A DNA stretch of 26,370 bases from Lamprobacter sp046541315 (GCF_046541315.1 NZ_JBKHDN010000010.1:1-26370), one strand, 5' to 3'. Shown: positions 1 to 6,362, counted from the first letter of the stretch. Translations and numbers: made by a program. Notes: generated by a model not told the origin, from the letters alone.

Positions 1-2267
1 TCTTGCGGATCGACATCGATGCTCCAGCGCACCTGGCGATTGGTCGCTCCGCGCGTGCTCTTCAGCGCGCGCAGGGACGGCAGCAAGCGGTCGATCAACG
101 CATGCAGGGGCGCGCGCTGAGCACACTGCAACAGCAGTTGGGCGCGGAAGCGCCCGGCGCGGCGCTCCATGCTCGCCGGTGCCGGTCCCCAGACCTGCAC
201 GGGCCCGGGCTCGAGCGCCAGCACCTGCGCGCGCGCCTCGCGCAGGAAATCGAGCGCCTGTTGCTCGACCCGGCTATCGGCGCGCAGCAAGGCCTGGAAG
301 CTGAACGGCGGCAGCCCGGCCTCGGCGCGCTCGGCCAGCGCGGCGGCGGCGAAGGCGCCATAGCCCTGGCGCAATAATCGGATCAGCAGCGGATGCTCGG
401 GGTGGCGCGTTTGCAGCATCACGGTGCCGGGCTGCTCGGCGCGCCCGGCCCGGCCCGCGACCTGGATCAGCAGTTGCGCCATGCGCTCGGTGGCGCGGAA
501 ATCGCTGCCATAGAGGCCATGATCGAGGTCGAGGATGCCGACCAGGGTCACGCCGGGCAGGTGATGGCCCTTGGCCAGCATCTGGGTGCCGAGCAGGAGC
601 GGATAAGCGCCATCGCGCGCGGCCGCGAGCAAGCGCTCGAGTTCGCCCTTGCGACGCGTGCTGTCGCGATCGATGCGTGCCAGCGGGATGCCGGGAAAGC
701 GCTGCCGCAGGCTATCCTCGACCCGCTCGGTGCCTTGCCCGAGCGGGCGTAGATCGGGCGATTCGCAAGCAGGGCAGTGCACCGGCAAGGCGCGTTGATC
801 GCCGCAGTGATGGCAGATCAGCAGGCCGCGGTTGCGATGCAGCGTCATGCGCGCATCGCAGTGTTGGCAGACACTGATCCAGCCGCAGTCGTGACAGGTC
901 AAGACGGGCGCGAAACCGCGACGGTTGAGGAACAGCAACACCTGCTGACCGGCCTCGATCACCGCCATCATGCGCGTCAGCAAGGCATGCGAGAGTCCGG
1001 TCACCAAGGGTTGCGAGCGCACGTCGACGACCAGGAAGCGCGGCGGCTTGGCGCCACCGGCGCGCCGGCGCAGGCGCAGATGCCGATAACGCCCGCGCTC
1101 GGCATTGCGCAGCGTCTCCAGCGAGGGCGTCGCCGAGCCCAACAGCACCGGGCAGTCGCGGATCTGGGCGCGGCGCACGGCCAGATCGCGCGCCGAATAG
1201 CGAAAGCCCTCCTGCTGCTTGAGCGAGACATCGTGCTCTTCATCGACGATCAGCAGCCCCAGGTCGGGCAGTGGCGTGAAGATCGCCGAGCGCGTGCCGA
1301 GGATCAGTCGCGCCTGGCCGCACGCGGCGCGTTGCCAGGCGCGCTCGCGCTCGCGTTCGGCAAGCCCGGAGTGCAGGACCACGCGCTCGGTGTCGAGGCG
1401 TTGCGCGAAGCGCTCGGCGAGCTGCGGCGTGAGGCCGATCTCGGGCACCAAGACCAGCACCTGCCGGCCCCGCGCCAGCGCCGCGCCGATGAGTCGGATA
1501 TAGACCTCGGTCTTGCCGCTGCCGGTGACGCCATCGAGCAGGAAACACTGGAAACCTTGCGCCTCATGCACGGCGGCGATGGCGGTTTGTTGCTCCGCGT
1601 TGAGCGTCGGGCCCGACGTGCTCTCCAGGTCGGTGGCGCGCGGCGCGGCCTCAGCCGGGACGGGGAGGACACTGGACGCGGGATCCTGGGCGATGCCGGA
1701 GCGCGCGAGCCAACAGCGCTCGATCAGCCCCTTCTCGGCGAGGGCCTTGAGAATGGCGCGGCAGTCGCCGAGTTGTTCGCGTAGCGCGGCGTCATCGAGT
1801 CCGCCGGAGCACGCTTGCAGGAGCGCGAGCGCGGCGGCCTGGCGCGGCGCGCGCGACAAGCGCTCTGGCGGTGCTGTGGCGCCGGCCAGGCGCGGACGCC
1901 AACCCTTGATCCGGGCCTCGTGGCTGGGACCGGGATTGCTTGGCACGGGCCGGCGCAGGCGGGCGGGGAGGGCGCTGAAGATGGCCTCGCCCAGTGGACA
2001 ACGATAGTAGTCGGCCGCCCATCGGATCAGCGCGAGGTCGTCGGTTCCGAGCAAGGGCTCGGGATCGAGGCAACACTCGATCGGCTTGAGCCGCTCGGGG
2101 GCGATCTCTGAGCGGTCCTGACGGGCGACGATCATGCCGACGCGGCGGCTGCGTCCAAACGGCACGAGCACGCGCCGGCCAAGGTCGCAAGCGGCCTCTT
2201 GCGCGCACGGCAGATAGTCGAAGACCTCCGGCAAGGGCGCGGCAATGGCCACTTGAACGATCGCCAA
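1..2267 (-). CDS. priA: PriA, primosomal replication-restart helicase (3' end cut by window edge)
   Basis: PriA is a superfamily-2 3'-5' DNA helicase that reloads the replisome at collapsed forks. The reading frame stays open to the left edge and its last visible residues are DVDPQ, a motif near the C-terminus of PriA, so only a few residues are missing (about 755 codons visible). Visible motifs are a Walker A GVTGSGKTEVY near residue 248, a DEEH box followed by KQQ near residue 340, and a zinc-binding region near residues 462-510 with eight cysteines in CxxC pairs. I chose a TTG start at 2267 because it gives MAIVQVAIAAPLPEVFDYL, which aligns residue for residue with the remembered N-terminus of E. 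coli PriA, and because GGGAGAA lies just upstream. It is transcribed away from the HNH gene. It is a housekeeping gene that marks the flank of the photosynthesis cluster. Confidence 0.95.
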   Translation of the reverse strand, partial: MAIVQVAIAAPLPEVFDYLPCAQEAACDLGRRVLVPFGRSRRVGMIVARQDRSEIAPERLKPIECCLDPEPLLGTDDLALIRWAADYYRCPLGEAIFSALPARLRRPVPSNPGPSHEARIKGWRPRLAGATAPPERLSRAPRQAAALALLQACSGGLDDAALREQLGDCRAILKALAEKGLIERCWLARSGIAQDPASSVLPVPAEAAPRATDLESTSGPTLNAEQQTAIAAVHEAQGFQCFLLDGVTGSGKTEVYIRLIGAALARGRQVLVLVPEIGLTPQLAERFAQRLDTERVVLHSGLAERERERAWQRAACGQARLILGTRSAIFTPLPDLGLLIVDEEHDVSLKQQEGFRYSARDLAVRRAQIRDCPVLLGSATPSLETLRNAERGRYRHLRLRRRAGGAKPPRFLVVDVRSQPLVTGLSHALLTRMMAVIEAGQQVLLFLNRRGFAPVLTCHDCGWISVCQHCDARMTLHRNRGLLICHHCGDQRALPVHCPACESPDLRPLGQGTERVEDSLRQRFPGIPLARIDRDSTRRKGELERLLAAARDGAYPLLLGTQMLAKGHHLPGVTLVGILDLDHGLYGSDFRATERMAQLLIQVAGRAGRAEQPGTVMLQTRHPEHPLLIRLLRQGYGAFAAAALAERAEAGLPPFSFQALLRADSRVEQQALDFLREARAQVLALEPGPVQVWGPAPASMERRAGRFRAQLLLQCAQRAPLHALIDRLLPSLRALKSTRGATNRQVRWSIDVDPQ

Positions 2268-2394
2268 GAACGATTCTCCCGTCGCGATGCTGAAAAGACG
2301 CCCATCTTGCCCGAAATCCGCAAGCGTGTATGATTGCCGCGACGGTCTGGTCGCTGTCGAATCCCTCTCGATCCCGAGCCCAGGTTTCCGAGCT

Positions 2395-2991
2395 ATGTTG
2401 TCACTCAGCCAACAGATCCTGCGCACCGATCTCGCCGGTATGCCACTGGAGTGGATCGATTACAAGGCCGCCGCCAGACTCTACTTTCTCGGCCATGTCG
2501 CTTATGCCTGCGGTCACCCCATGCTCTTGCTGAGGGGGGGGATCAATGCCCACACCCGAGCGCGCAGCGAGCTGCGGATTCATTCGATCATCGCGACCCA
2601 CGGGGCCCAGCATGGGCCGACCAAGATGTCCGATGACTATGTGCCGCCGCTGTCCAACCGCACCCTGTTCCAGCGCGACGATCACCTCTGTCTCTACTGT
2701 GGCGGACGCTTTTCCGCGCGCCATCTCTCGCGCGATCACGTGCGGCCGGTGAGTCGCGGCGGTGCCGACGACTGGAACAATGTCGTCACCGCCTGTGTGC
2801 GCTGTAACAACTACAAGGCCGGTCGCACGCCCGAGGATGCCGGGATGCAGCTGCTCGCGGTGCCGTTCACGCCGACCCATGTCGAGTATATCTATCTGAT
2901 GGGCCGCAACGTGCTGGCCGACCAGATGGCGTTTCTGCGCGCGCACTTTCCGCGCACGAGCCCATTGCTCAGGCGTCTGGCCGATGCCTAG
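2395..2991 (+). CDS. HNH endonuclease family protein
   Basis: A 198-residue protein of the stand-alone HNH family that I remember as widespread in proteobacteria, with no agreed cellular role. It has an N-terminal region starting MLSLSQQILRTD, then a zinc-supported HNH module: C99-LY-C102, D114-H115 in SRDHVRPVSRGG, N129, and C134-VR-C137 followed by NNYKAGRTPE. The C-terminus ends FPRTSPLLRRLADA. The frame is open further upstream (ATG at 2287), but that extension has no family resemblance, so I start at 2395, although its ribosome binding site is weak. It is divergent from priA, with about 127 bp between them. The metal-binding and catalytic residues look intact. There is no restriction or toxin partner beside it, so a defence role is not supported by context. 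Confidence 0.88.
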   Translation: MLSLSQQILRTDLAGMPLEWIDYKAAARLYFLGHVAYACGHPMLLLRGGINAHTRARSELRIHSIIATHGAQHGPTKMSDDYVPPLSNRTLFQRDDHLCLYCGGRFSARHLSRDHVRPVSRGGADDWNNVVTACVRCNNYKAGRTPEDAGMQLLAVPFTPTHVEYIYLMGRNVLADQMAFLRAHFPRTSPLLRRLADA

Positions 2992-3138
2992 GGCGACTGA
3001 CGGAGATCGCCCGAGCAATTGTCCAGCAACCGTTTCCCGAGTCGACGGCGGCGGTCCGTCCAGCCTCGAAAGGGGAGACAATCAGCCCGCGACTCAGTGA
3101 GGCTAGCGGCACGAGCCGGCTAGCAGGAGCGATGTTCG

Positions 3139-4017
3139 ATGACGAACTGGCAAGCCATCGCGGAGCGGATCAGCGCGGCGAGCGGGCGAGCGTTCGCGCC
3201 CGGGCGGCCGCAGCCCATTGGCGGAGGCTGCATCAATCAGGCCGTGGTTCTCGGCGCGGGCGAGCAGCGCGTGTTCGTGAAGCTCAACAGCGCCGATCTG
3301 CTCGCCATGTTCGAGGCGGAGGCCGCGGGACTCGCCGAGATGGCGGCGACCAACAGTATCCGGGTGCCCGCACCGATCTGTACCGGAAGGATTGGCCAGC
3401 AGGCCTTCATCGCCATGGAGCACATCGATCTCGGCGGCGCGCGTGGCGACACCGCCGCCGCGGGTCGGCAGTTGGCGGCCATGCATCGCACCACGCGCGA
3501 GCGCTTCGGCTGGGATCGGGATAACACCATCGGCTCCACCCCGCAGCCTAACGCGGAGCGTGACGATTGGGTCGCTTTCTGGGCCGAGCAGCGGCTCGGA
3601 TTTCAGCTTGGATTGGCCGCGCGCAATGGCTATCGCGGGCGCTTGCAGCAGCGTGGCGAGCGGTTGCGGCAGGGGCTCGCCGGGCTGCTCGATCACGCCC
3701 CGTCGGCCTCGTTGCTGCATGGCGATCTGTGGGGCGGCAATCTGGGCTACGCCGAGGGCGGGCAGCCGGTGATCTTCGATCCCGCCTGCTACTACGGCGA
3801 TCGTGAGGCCGATCTTGCGATGACCGAGCTGTTCGGCGGTTTCGGCGGCCAGTTTCGCGCCGCTTACGAGGAGGCCTGGCCGCTCGCTCCCGGCTACCCG
3901 GTGCGCAAACGGCTCTATAACCTCTACCACATCCTCAATCATCTCAATCTGTTCGGCGGCGGCTACCTGCGCCAGGCCGAGGCGATGATCGACCAGCTCC
4001 TCTCCGAGTTGGGTTGA
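3139..4017 (+). CDS. Fructosamine/ketosamine-3-kinase family protein
   Basis: A 292-residue member of the fructosamine-3-kinase family (E. coli YniA type), aminoglycoside-phosphotransferase fold. These enzymes phosphorylate sugar adducts on amines so that the adduct falls off, which is a protein-repair role in the cytoplasm. The N-lobe contains PIGGGCINQA (about residues 26-35) and an ATP-contacting lysine in VFVKLNS (K48). The C-lobe has the catalytic loop LLHGDLWGGNLGY (HGD at 194-196) and the metal-binding DPACYYGDREADLAM (D214). The length is usual for the family. The start at 3139 follows an AGGAG at 3124-3128; a competing ATG at 3132 is in another frame. It is a single gene between the HNH protein and SixA, with about 130-150 bp on each side. 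Substrate specificity cannot be read from the sequence. Confidence 0.92.
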   Translation: MTNWQAIAERISAASGRAFAPGRPQPIGGGCINQAVVLGAGEQRVFVKLNSADLLAMFEAEAAGLAEMAATNSIRVPAPICTGRIGQQAFIAMEHIDLGGARGDTAAAGRQLAAMHRTTRERFGWDRDNTIGSTPQPNAERDDWVAFWAEQRLGFQLGLAARNGYRGRLQQRGERLRQGLAGLLDHAPSASLLHGDLWGGNLGYAEGGQPVIFDPACYYGDREADLAMTELFGGFGGQFRAAYEEAWPLAPGYPVRKRLYNLYHILNHLNLFGGGYLRQAEAMIDQLLSELG

Positions 4018-4149
4018 GGGATTCGCACCTCGCCGAGGCAAACGAGGCGCGTCCTCCCGGCGCTTGCGCAAGTGCCGGTTTTGTTTTGGTTACGGTTATG
4101 TTAAAAAACCGCTTCGCACCTTTCCCCGTCCGCCCAATGATTCCCTTTC

Positions 4150-4662
4150 ATGCCTCGCGAGCTGTTGTTGCTGCGTCACGCCAAGTCCGATTGGGACAGC
4201 GACGCCCCCTCCGATCTCGAACGTCCGCTCGCAAAACGAGGTCGGCGCGATGCCCCGCGCATCGGCGAATGGTTGTATCGGGAAGGGCTGGTGCCGGACC
4301 TCGTCCTCAGCTCACCGGCGGAACGCGCGCGCAAGACCGCACTCAAGGTCTGCAAGGGACTCGACTACGATAAGCGCGATATTCGCTGGGAAGCGGCGAT
4401 CTATGAGGCGAATCTGGAGCATTTGCTGCAAGTGCTCGCGGCCTATACGCAGGCGCCGGCCTCGGTCCTGCTGGTGGGACACAATCCCGGTCTCGAATCC
4501 CTGCTCAGATATCTCGCCGATGGCGATCTCGATGAGCCGAAGGATGGCAAGCTGCTGCCGACCGCAGCCTTGGCGCGCTTGGAGATGCCGGACGACTGGC
4601 GCGCGCTCGAGCCGGGCTGCGCGCTGCTGCTGACCCTGCTGCGACCCAAGGCGCTGAAGTAG
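4150..4662 (+). CDS. sixA: SixA-type phosphohistidine phosphatase
   Basis: A 170-residue histidine-phosphatase-superfamily protein of the SixA branch. SixA removes phosphate from histidine, classically from the HPt domain of ArcB and from nitrogen-PTS proteins. Visible motifs are LLLLRHAKSDWDSD with the nucleophile H10 (RHAKS is the SixA version of RHG), LERPLAKRG, VLSSPAERARKT with the phosphate-binding arginines, and VLLVGHNPGLESL with H111. The length matches the SixA family. It is convergent with the puc genes, and a likely intrinsic terminator overlaps its stop codon. No ArcB or PTS gene is nearby, so its partner is unknown. Confidence 0.9.
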   Translation: MPRELLLLRHAKSDWDSDAPSDLERPLAKRGRRDAPRIGEWLYREGLVPDLVLSSPAERARKTALKVCKGLDYDKRDIRWEAAIYEANLEHLLQVLAAYTQAPASVLLVGHNPGLESLLRYLADGDLDEPKDGKLLPTAALARLEMPDDWRALEPGCALLLTLLRPKALK

Positions 4663-4693
4663 GCCTTCGGGTCGGCGCTTGGGGTTTTTTCTT
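4645..4693 (+). terminator. Putative intrinsic terminator of sixA
   Basis: CCCAAGGCGC (4645-4654, inside the last sixA codons) pairs with GCGCTTGGG (4675-4683), with one bulged G. It is followed at once by G and a T tract (TTTTTTCTT from 4685). The loop contains the sixA stop codon. The stem plus U-run fits a factor-independent terminator on the plus strand. The overlap with coding sequence and the 20-nt loop make it somewhat unusual. Confidence 0.55.
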
Positions 4694-4705
4694 GCCCAAA
4701 CGCTG

Positions 4706-4769
4706 GCGCCGGCTCTGCGTTCACTCGCACTCTCTTGGGGGAGAGTGGCGAGAGCCGCAGAGCCGGCGC
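4706..4769. repeat. Large inverted repeat between convergent sixA and puc genes
   Basis: Perfect 14-bp arms GCGCCGGCTCTGCG (4706-4719) and CGCAGAGCCGGCGC (4756-4769) enclose a second stem, CTCGC-ACTCTC against GAGAGT-GGCGAG with one bulge. The result is a stem-loop of about 64 nt. No T-run follows it on either strand, so it is not a textbook intrinsic terminator. It may fold the 3' end of the puc transcript and protect it from exonucleases, or stop read-through from both sides. Confidence 0.7.
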
Positions 4770-4774
4770 TCAGT

Positions 4775-4833
4775 GCGATCCTGGGATCGCGGCTGATCTG
4801 ATCGAGTCAGATATTGACTCTTGTCCGATCAGC
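4775..4833. repeat. Two further small inverted repeats downstream of pucA1
   Basis: GCGATCC-TG-GGATCGC (4775-4790) is a perfect 7-bp hairpin. It is followed by GCTGATC (4792-4798) pairing with GATCAGC (4827-4833), inside which GAGTCA (4804-4809) pairs with TGACTC (4815-4820). With the 4706-4769 repeat they form a run of three hairpins after the pucA1 stop codon on the minus strand, which suggests a structured 3' untranslated region. Confidence 0.6.
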
Positions 4834-4886
4834 GGTCGGTGGCGGCTGCATGAATCAGTCTGCCACCGCGTATCGAGTCGGTTTGA

Positions 4887-5063
4887 TCAACCGCCCCAGT
4901 ACGCACCGTAAGGGCTTACGGTGAAGAGGAAGGCATGGATCAGGATGCCGAGCAGGAACACGGACATCAGGATCGGCACCAGCCAGGTCGCAGGATTCAG
5001 GACCAACCAGATCTTCCAGTCGTCTTCAGGATTTTTCGGTTTCGGGATTTGTTGTTCGGCCAT
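4887..5063 (-). CDS. pucA: LH2 alpha polypeptide, copy 1 (short form)
   Basis: A 58-residue antenna alpha subunit that holds bacteriochlorophyll in the membrane-embedded LH2 ring. It begins MAEQQIPKPKN, then has DDWKIWLVLNPATWLVP (interfacial segment and start of the membrane helix). The helix ends ILIHAFLF with the B850-type ligand His43, followed by SPYGAYWGG. The KIWLVxxP pattern and the Tyr-Trp pair after the ligand His favour LH2 over LH1. GAGGG lies upstream of the ATG. It is the last gene of the four-gene puc block, 61 bp after pucB1. Unlike the other copy it stops immediately after YWGG. The spectral type cannot be proved from sequence. Confidence 0.9.
   Translation of the reverse strand: MAEQQIPKPKNPEDDWKIWLVLNPATWLVPILMSVFLLGILIHAFLFTVSPYGAYWGG
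4904..4923. repeat. Hairpin inside the 3' end of pucA1
   Basis: A perfect 9-bp inverted repeat, CACCGTAAG/CTTACGGTG with a 2-nt loop, lies within the codons for the C-terminal VSPYG region. The homologous part of copy 2 reads CACCGTAAGGGCTCACCGAG and cannot form the same stem. It could help stabilise the 3' end of the mRNA. Confidence 0.5.
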
Positions 5064-5124
5064 TGTTCAGCCCTCTTGTTCAGAGATAAATGTGATGCTT
5101 GAAGCGGGTTCGATCAGCGAATGA

Positions 5125-5268
5125 TCAGAACCAGGGCTTCCAAGCCAGAACCAGGATATGAGCAACTGCGGCGAGACCGACGAATGCGGTGTAGGTCACC
5201 TTGAACTGCTCATGGAATTCTTTTGCTTGATCGGGGGTGAGGCCCGAGAGGCTAGCTTGTTCGGCCAT
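5125..5268 (-). CDS. pucB: LH2 beta polypeptide, copy 1
   Basis: A 47-residue antenna beta subunit. It starts MAEQASLSGLTPDQAKEFHEQF, the usual beta N-terminal pattern with His19 near the membrane surface, continues with a single membrane helix, and ends VAHILVLAWKPWF with the bacteriochlorophyll ligand His37 and the typical WKPWF end. AGGAG lies 6-10 nt before the ATG. It pairs with pucA1 downstream. It differs from the other beta copy at seven positions (3, 4, 5, 13, 35, 38, 42), so the two are 40/47 identical. It is separated from pucA2 by 92 bp in which I see no promoter as good as the one upstream of pucB2. Confidence 0.93.
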   Translation of the reverse strand: MAEQASLSGLTPDQAKEFHEQFKVTYTAFVGLAAVAHILVLAWKPWF

Positions 5269-5360
5269 TGGTTGACTCCTGAACGATTGTAGATGCCGCT
5301 GGATATGCCAGGGCGTAGGTTACGACACTGCGGATGTCAGCTGTCGATAGAGGTCTTTTC

Positions 5361-5582
5361 TTACTCGGCAGCCGGGGCTGGCGCAGCTTCTTCGGTAGCG
5401 GCTTCGGAGCTTCCGCCCCAGTACTCACCGTAAGGGCTCACCGAGAACAGCAGGGCATGGATCAGGATGCCGAGCACGAACACGGACATCAGGATCGGCA
5501 CCAGCCAAACCGCTGGGTTCAGAACCAGCCAGATCCGATAGTCCTGTTCTTGTGGCTTGTAGTTGAAGACGTCTTGGAACAT
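5361..5582 (-). CDS. pucA: LH2 alpha polypeptide, copy 2 (long tail)
   Basis: A 73-residue antenna alpha subunit with N-terminus MFQDVFNYKPQEQDYR, interfacial IWLVLNPAVWLVP, and a membrane helix ending ILIHALLF with ligand His42. It continues SPYGEYWGG (Tyr54-Trp55) and then a 16-residue Ala/Glu/Pro-rich tail, SSEAATEEAAPAPAAE, which is missing from copy 1. Between residues 15 and 57 it is nearly identical to copy 1. AGAGGA precedes the ATG. It lies 40 bp after pucB2. Tails of this sort are often processed or disordered in antenna alpha chains. The Tyr-Trp pair sits where B850 acetyl groups are hydrogen-bonded in well-studied LH2, so B800-850 rather than B800-820 is my inference. Confidence 0.92.
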   Translation of the reverse strand: MFQDVFNYKPQEQDYRIWLVLNPAVWLVPILMSVFVLGILIHALLFSVSPYGEYWGGSSEAATEEAAPAPAAE

Positions 5583-5622
5583 GGGTAAATCCTCTAATGA
5601 TGTTCAGTTCAGTAGGAAGCGA

Positions 5623-5766
5623 TCAGAACCAAGGCTTCCAGATCAGCACCAGGAGGTGAGCGGCAGCCGCGAGACCGACGAACGCCGTGTAGGTGACCTT
5701 GAACTGCTCGTGGAATTCTTTTGCTTGCTCAGGCGTGAGACCCGAAAGGCTCTTCATGTCAGCCAT
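5623..5766 (-). CDS. pucB: LH2 beta polypeptide, copy 2 (promoter-proximal)
   Basis: A 47-residue antenna beta subunit, MADMKSLSGLTPEQAKEFHEQF at the N-terminus with His19, ligand His37 in AAHLLVLIWKPWF at the C-terminus. It is the first gene of the puc block. A GGAGGG Shine-Dalgarno sequence lies about 8 nt upstream of the ATG. The predicted promoter and two PpsR operators lie about 140-185 bp upstream, leaving a leader of roughly 140 nt with a hairpin. Beta before alpha is the universal order of LH operons. Confidence 0.93.
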   Translation of the reverse strand: MADMKSLSGLTPEQAKEFHEQFKVTYTAFVGLAAAAHLLVLIWKPWF

Positions 5767-5799
5767 TTACATACCCTCCGTTAAGGGTTTGTTGACAAT

Positions 5800-5819
5800 G
5801 CCGCACCTGTGCGTGCGGC
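5800..5819 (-). other. Hairpin in the puc mRNA leader
   Basis: GCCGCAC (5800-5806) and GTGCGGC (5813-5819) form a perfect 7-bp stem with a 6-nt loop. It lies in the predicted untranslated leader about 35 nt upstream of the pucB2 start. A weaker stem (CGACA/TGTCG) lies next to it around 5831-5845. It may affect mRNA stability or translation. Confidence 0.45.
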
Positions 5820-5908
5820 GGGACTCGACTCGACATCGGGTGTCGCGTCGAACGATACGACCGGCGGTGCCGGGAACCTTTCCGTTGGCCAGTTCGTGTT
5901 TCCATGGC

Positions 5909-5926
5909 TGTCAGTTTAGTCTGACA
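5909..5926. promoter_or_regulatory. PpsR/CrtJ operator 1 of puc
   Basis: TGT-N12-ACA is exactly met, within a perfect 8-bp inverted repeat GCTGTCAG/CTGACAGC (5907-5914 and 5921-5928). It covers the predicted -10 region of the puc promoter. This is the known PpsR/CrtJ consensus, and ppsR is encoded 3 kb away. Confidence 0.8.
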
Positions 5927-5940
5927 GCTCTGAATGTCAA
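5913..5940 (-). promoter_or_regulatory. Predicted sigma-70 promoter of pucB2A2B1A1
   Basis: On the minus strand TTGACA (5940-5935) is followed after 16 bp by TAAACT (5918-5913), a perfect -35 and a 4/6 match to the -10. Transcription would start near 5905 and run into pucB2. Both elements are overlapped by PpsR operators, so direct steric repression is expected. Confidence 0.62.
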
Positions 5941-5952
5941 CCCAAATGTACA
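5935..5952. promoter_or_regulatory. PpsR/CrtJ operator 2 of puc
   Basis: A second exact TGT-N12-ACA (TGTCAACCCAAATGTACA) is separated from operator 1 by 8 bp (5927-5934). That is the spacing known for cooperative CrtJ binding at the Rhodobacter capsulatus bchC promoter. Its TGTCAA end is also the predicted -35 hexamer on the minus strand. Confidence 0.78.
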
Positions 5953-6362
5953 GATTCTTTTCCGGTTTCTGGTTCCGGCCGCTCTTTTTTCGGATAACTT
6001 CTTGTTATGAAATGAAAAAATATTGATTACACGGATGTAAGATAATGCTGAGATGGACCCGGTTGACAGTCGCGGATGGTGCGATCGCGCGCCGACCGGG
6101 GGCTTCGCGTTGCCGAGACGCTTGAGTGGCCACTGGCGGGCGTGGCTGCGTTTTTGAGGACGAGGAGGCGGCATGCCCTGCATGCCGCGGTCCTCTCTGC
6201 GGCCCTCTGGCCTGGGAGTCGACCAGGGACCGGCAGGGGCTGGCCGGCGCCACGCGGCGCAGACGGAGGACGGGGACGGGGAGGGGAAGCCCGCTGTCAT
6301 GAGCCAGGCATTGGCTAGCACGCGACGCGCGGGCATGGGAAGGCCTGTGGCTGTCCCTGGAC
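5953..6362. other. Intergenic region between bchP and puc
   Basis: About 410 bp without a recognisable gene. The part next to the puc operators is AT-rich (about 5990-6055). The rest is GC-rich and holds a strong hairpin: GCGGCATG (6168-6175) with CATGCCGC (6181-6188), extended by GAGGAC (6156-6161) with GTCCTC (6190-6195). It lies downstream of the bchP stop and may end or protect the bchG-bchP transcript, but no T-run follows on the minus strand. Short open frames here show no family resemblance. Confidence 0.5.
6016..6040. promoter_or_regulatory. AT-rich candidate upstream regulatory element (IHF-like site plus TTACA dyad)
   Basis: The reverse complement of 6016-6028 reads AATCAATATTTTT, 12 of 13 positions of the IHF consensus WATCAANNNNTTR. 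Overlapping it, TTACA-CGGA-TGTAA (6027-6040) is a perfect dyad with the 5-4-5 layout of FNR/CRP-family operators. It sits about 110-130 bp upstream of the predicted puc start, in an AT-rich island inside GC-rich DNA. IHF is known to affect puc expression in Rhodobacter; the rest is inference. Confidence 0.3.

Larger units (their letters stand above)
4887..5766 (-). repeat. Tandem duplication of the pucBA unit
   Basis: Two consecutive beta-alpha units (5361-5766 and 4887-5268) share long stretches of nearly identical DNA. One example is the beta segment reading GAACTGCTCxTGGAATTCTTTTGCTTG on the plus strand; another is the alpha helix region around TCGGCACCAGCCA. The units differ mainly at the protein ends and in the spacers. 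This is a clear local gene duplication. Confidence 0.85.

Noticed and set aside
777..1784. Plus-strand frame of 335 codons within priA
   Set aside because: The minus strand gives PriA with Walker A, DEEH and eight zinc cysteines; the plus frame has no recognisable fold.
2287..2394. Upstream in-frame ATG for the HNH protein
   Set aside because: It would add 36 residues unlike the family, whose proteins begin at MLSLSQQ; the region is needed for the divergent priA and HNH promoters.
4887..5766. Reading the antenna genes as LH1 (pufBA)
   Set aside because: The alpha chains have IWLVLNP...WLVP and a Tyr-Trp pair after the ligand His, and no pufLMC follows; LH2 fits better.
5911..6336. Minus-strand frame of 141 codons between bchP and puc
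   Set aside because: It overlaps both PpsR operators and the AT-rich element, has arginine/proline-rich composition without a motif, and lacks a good start signal.
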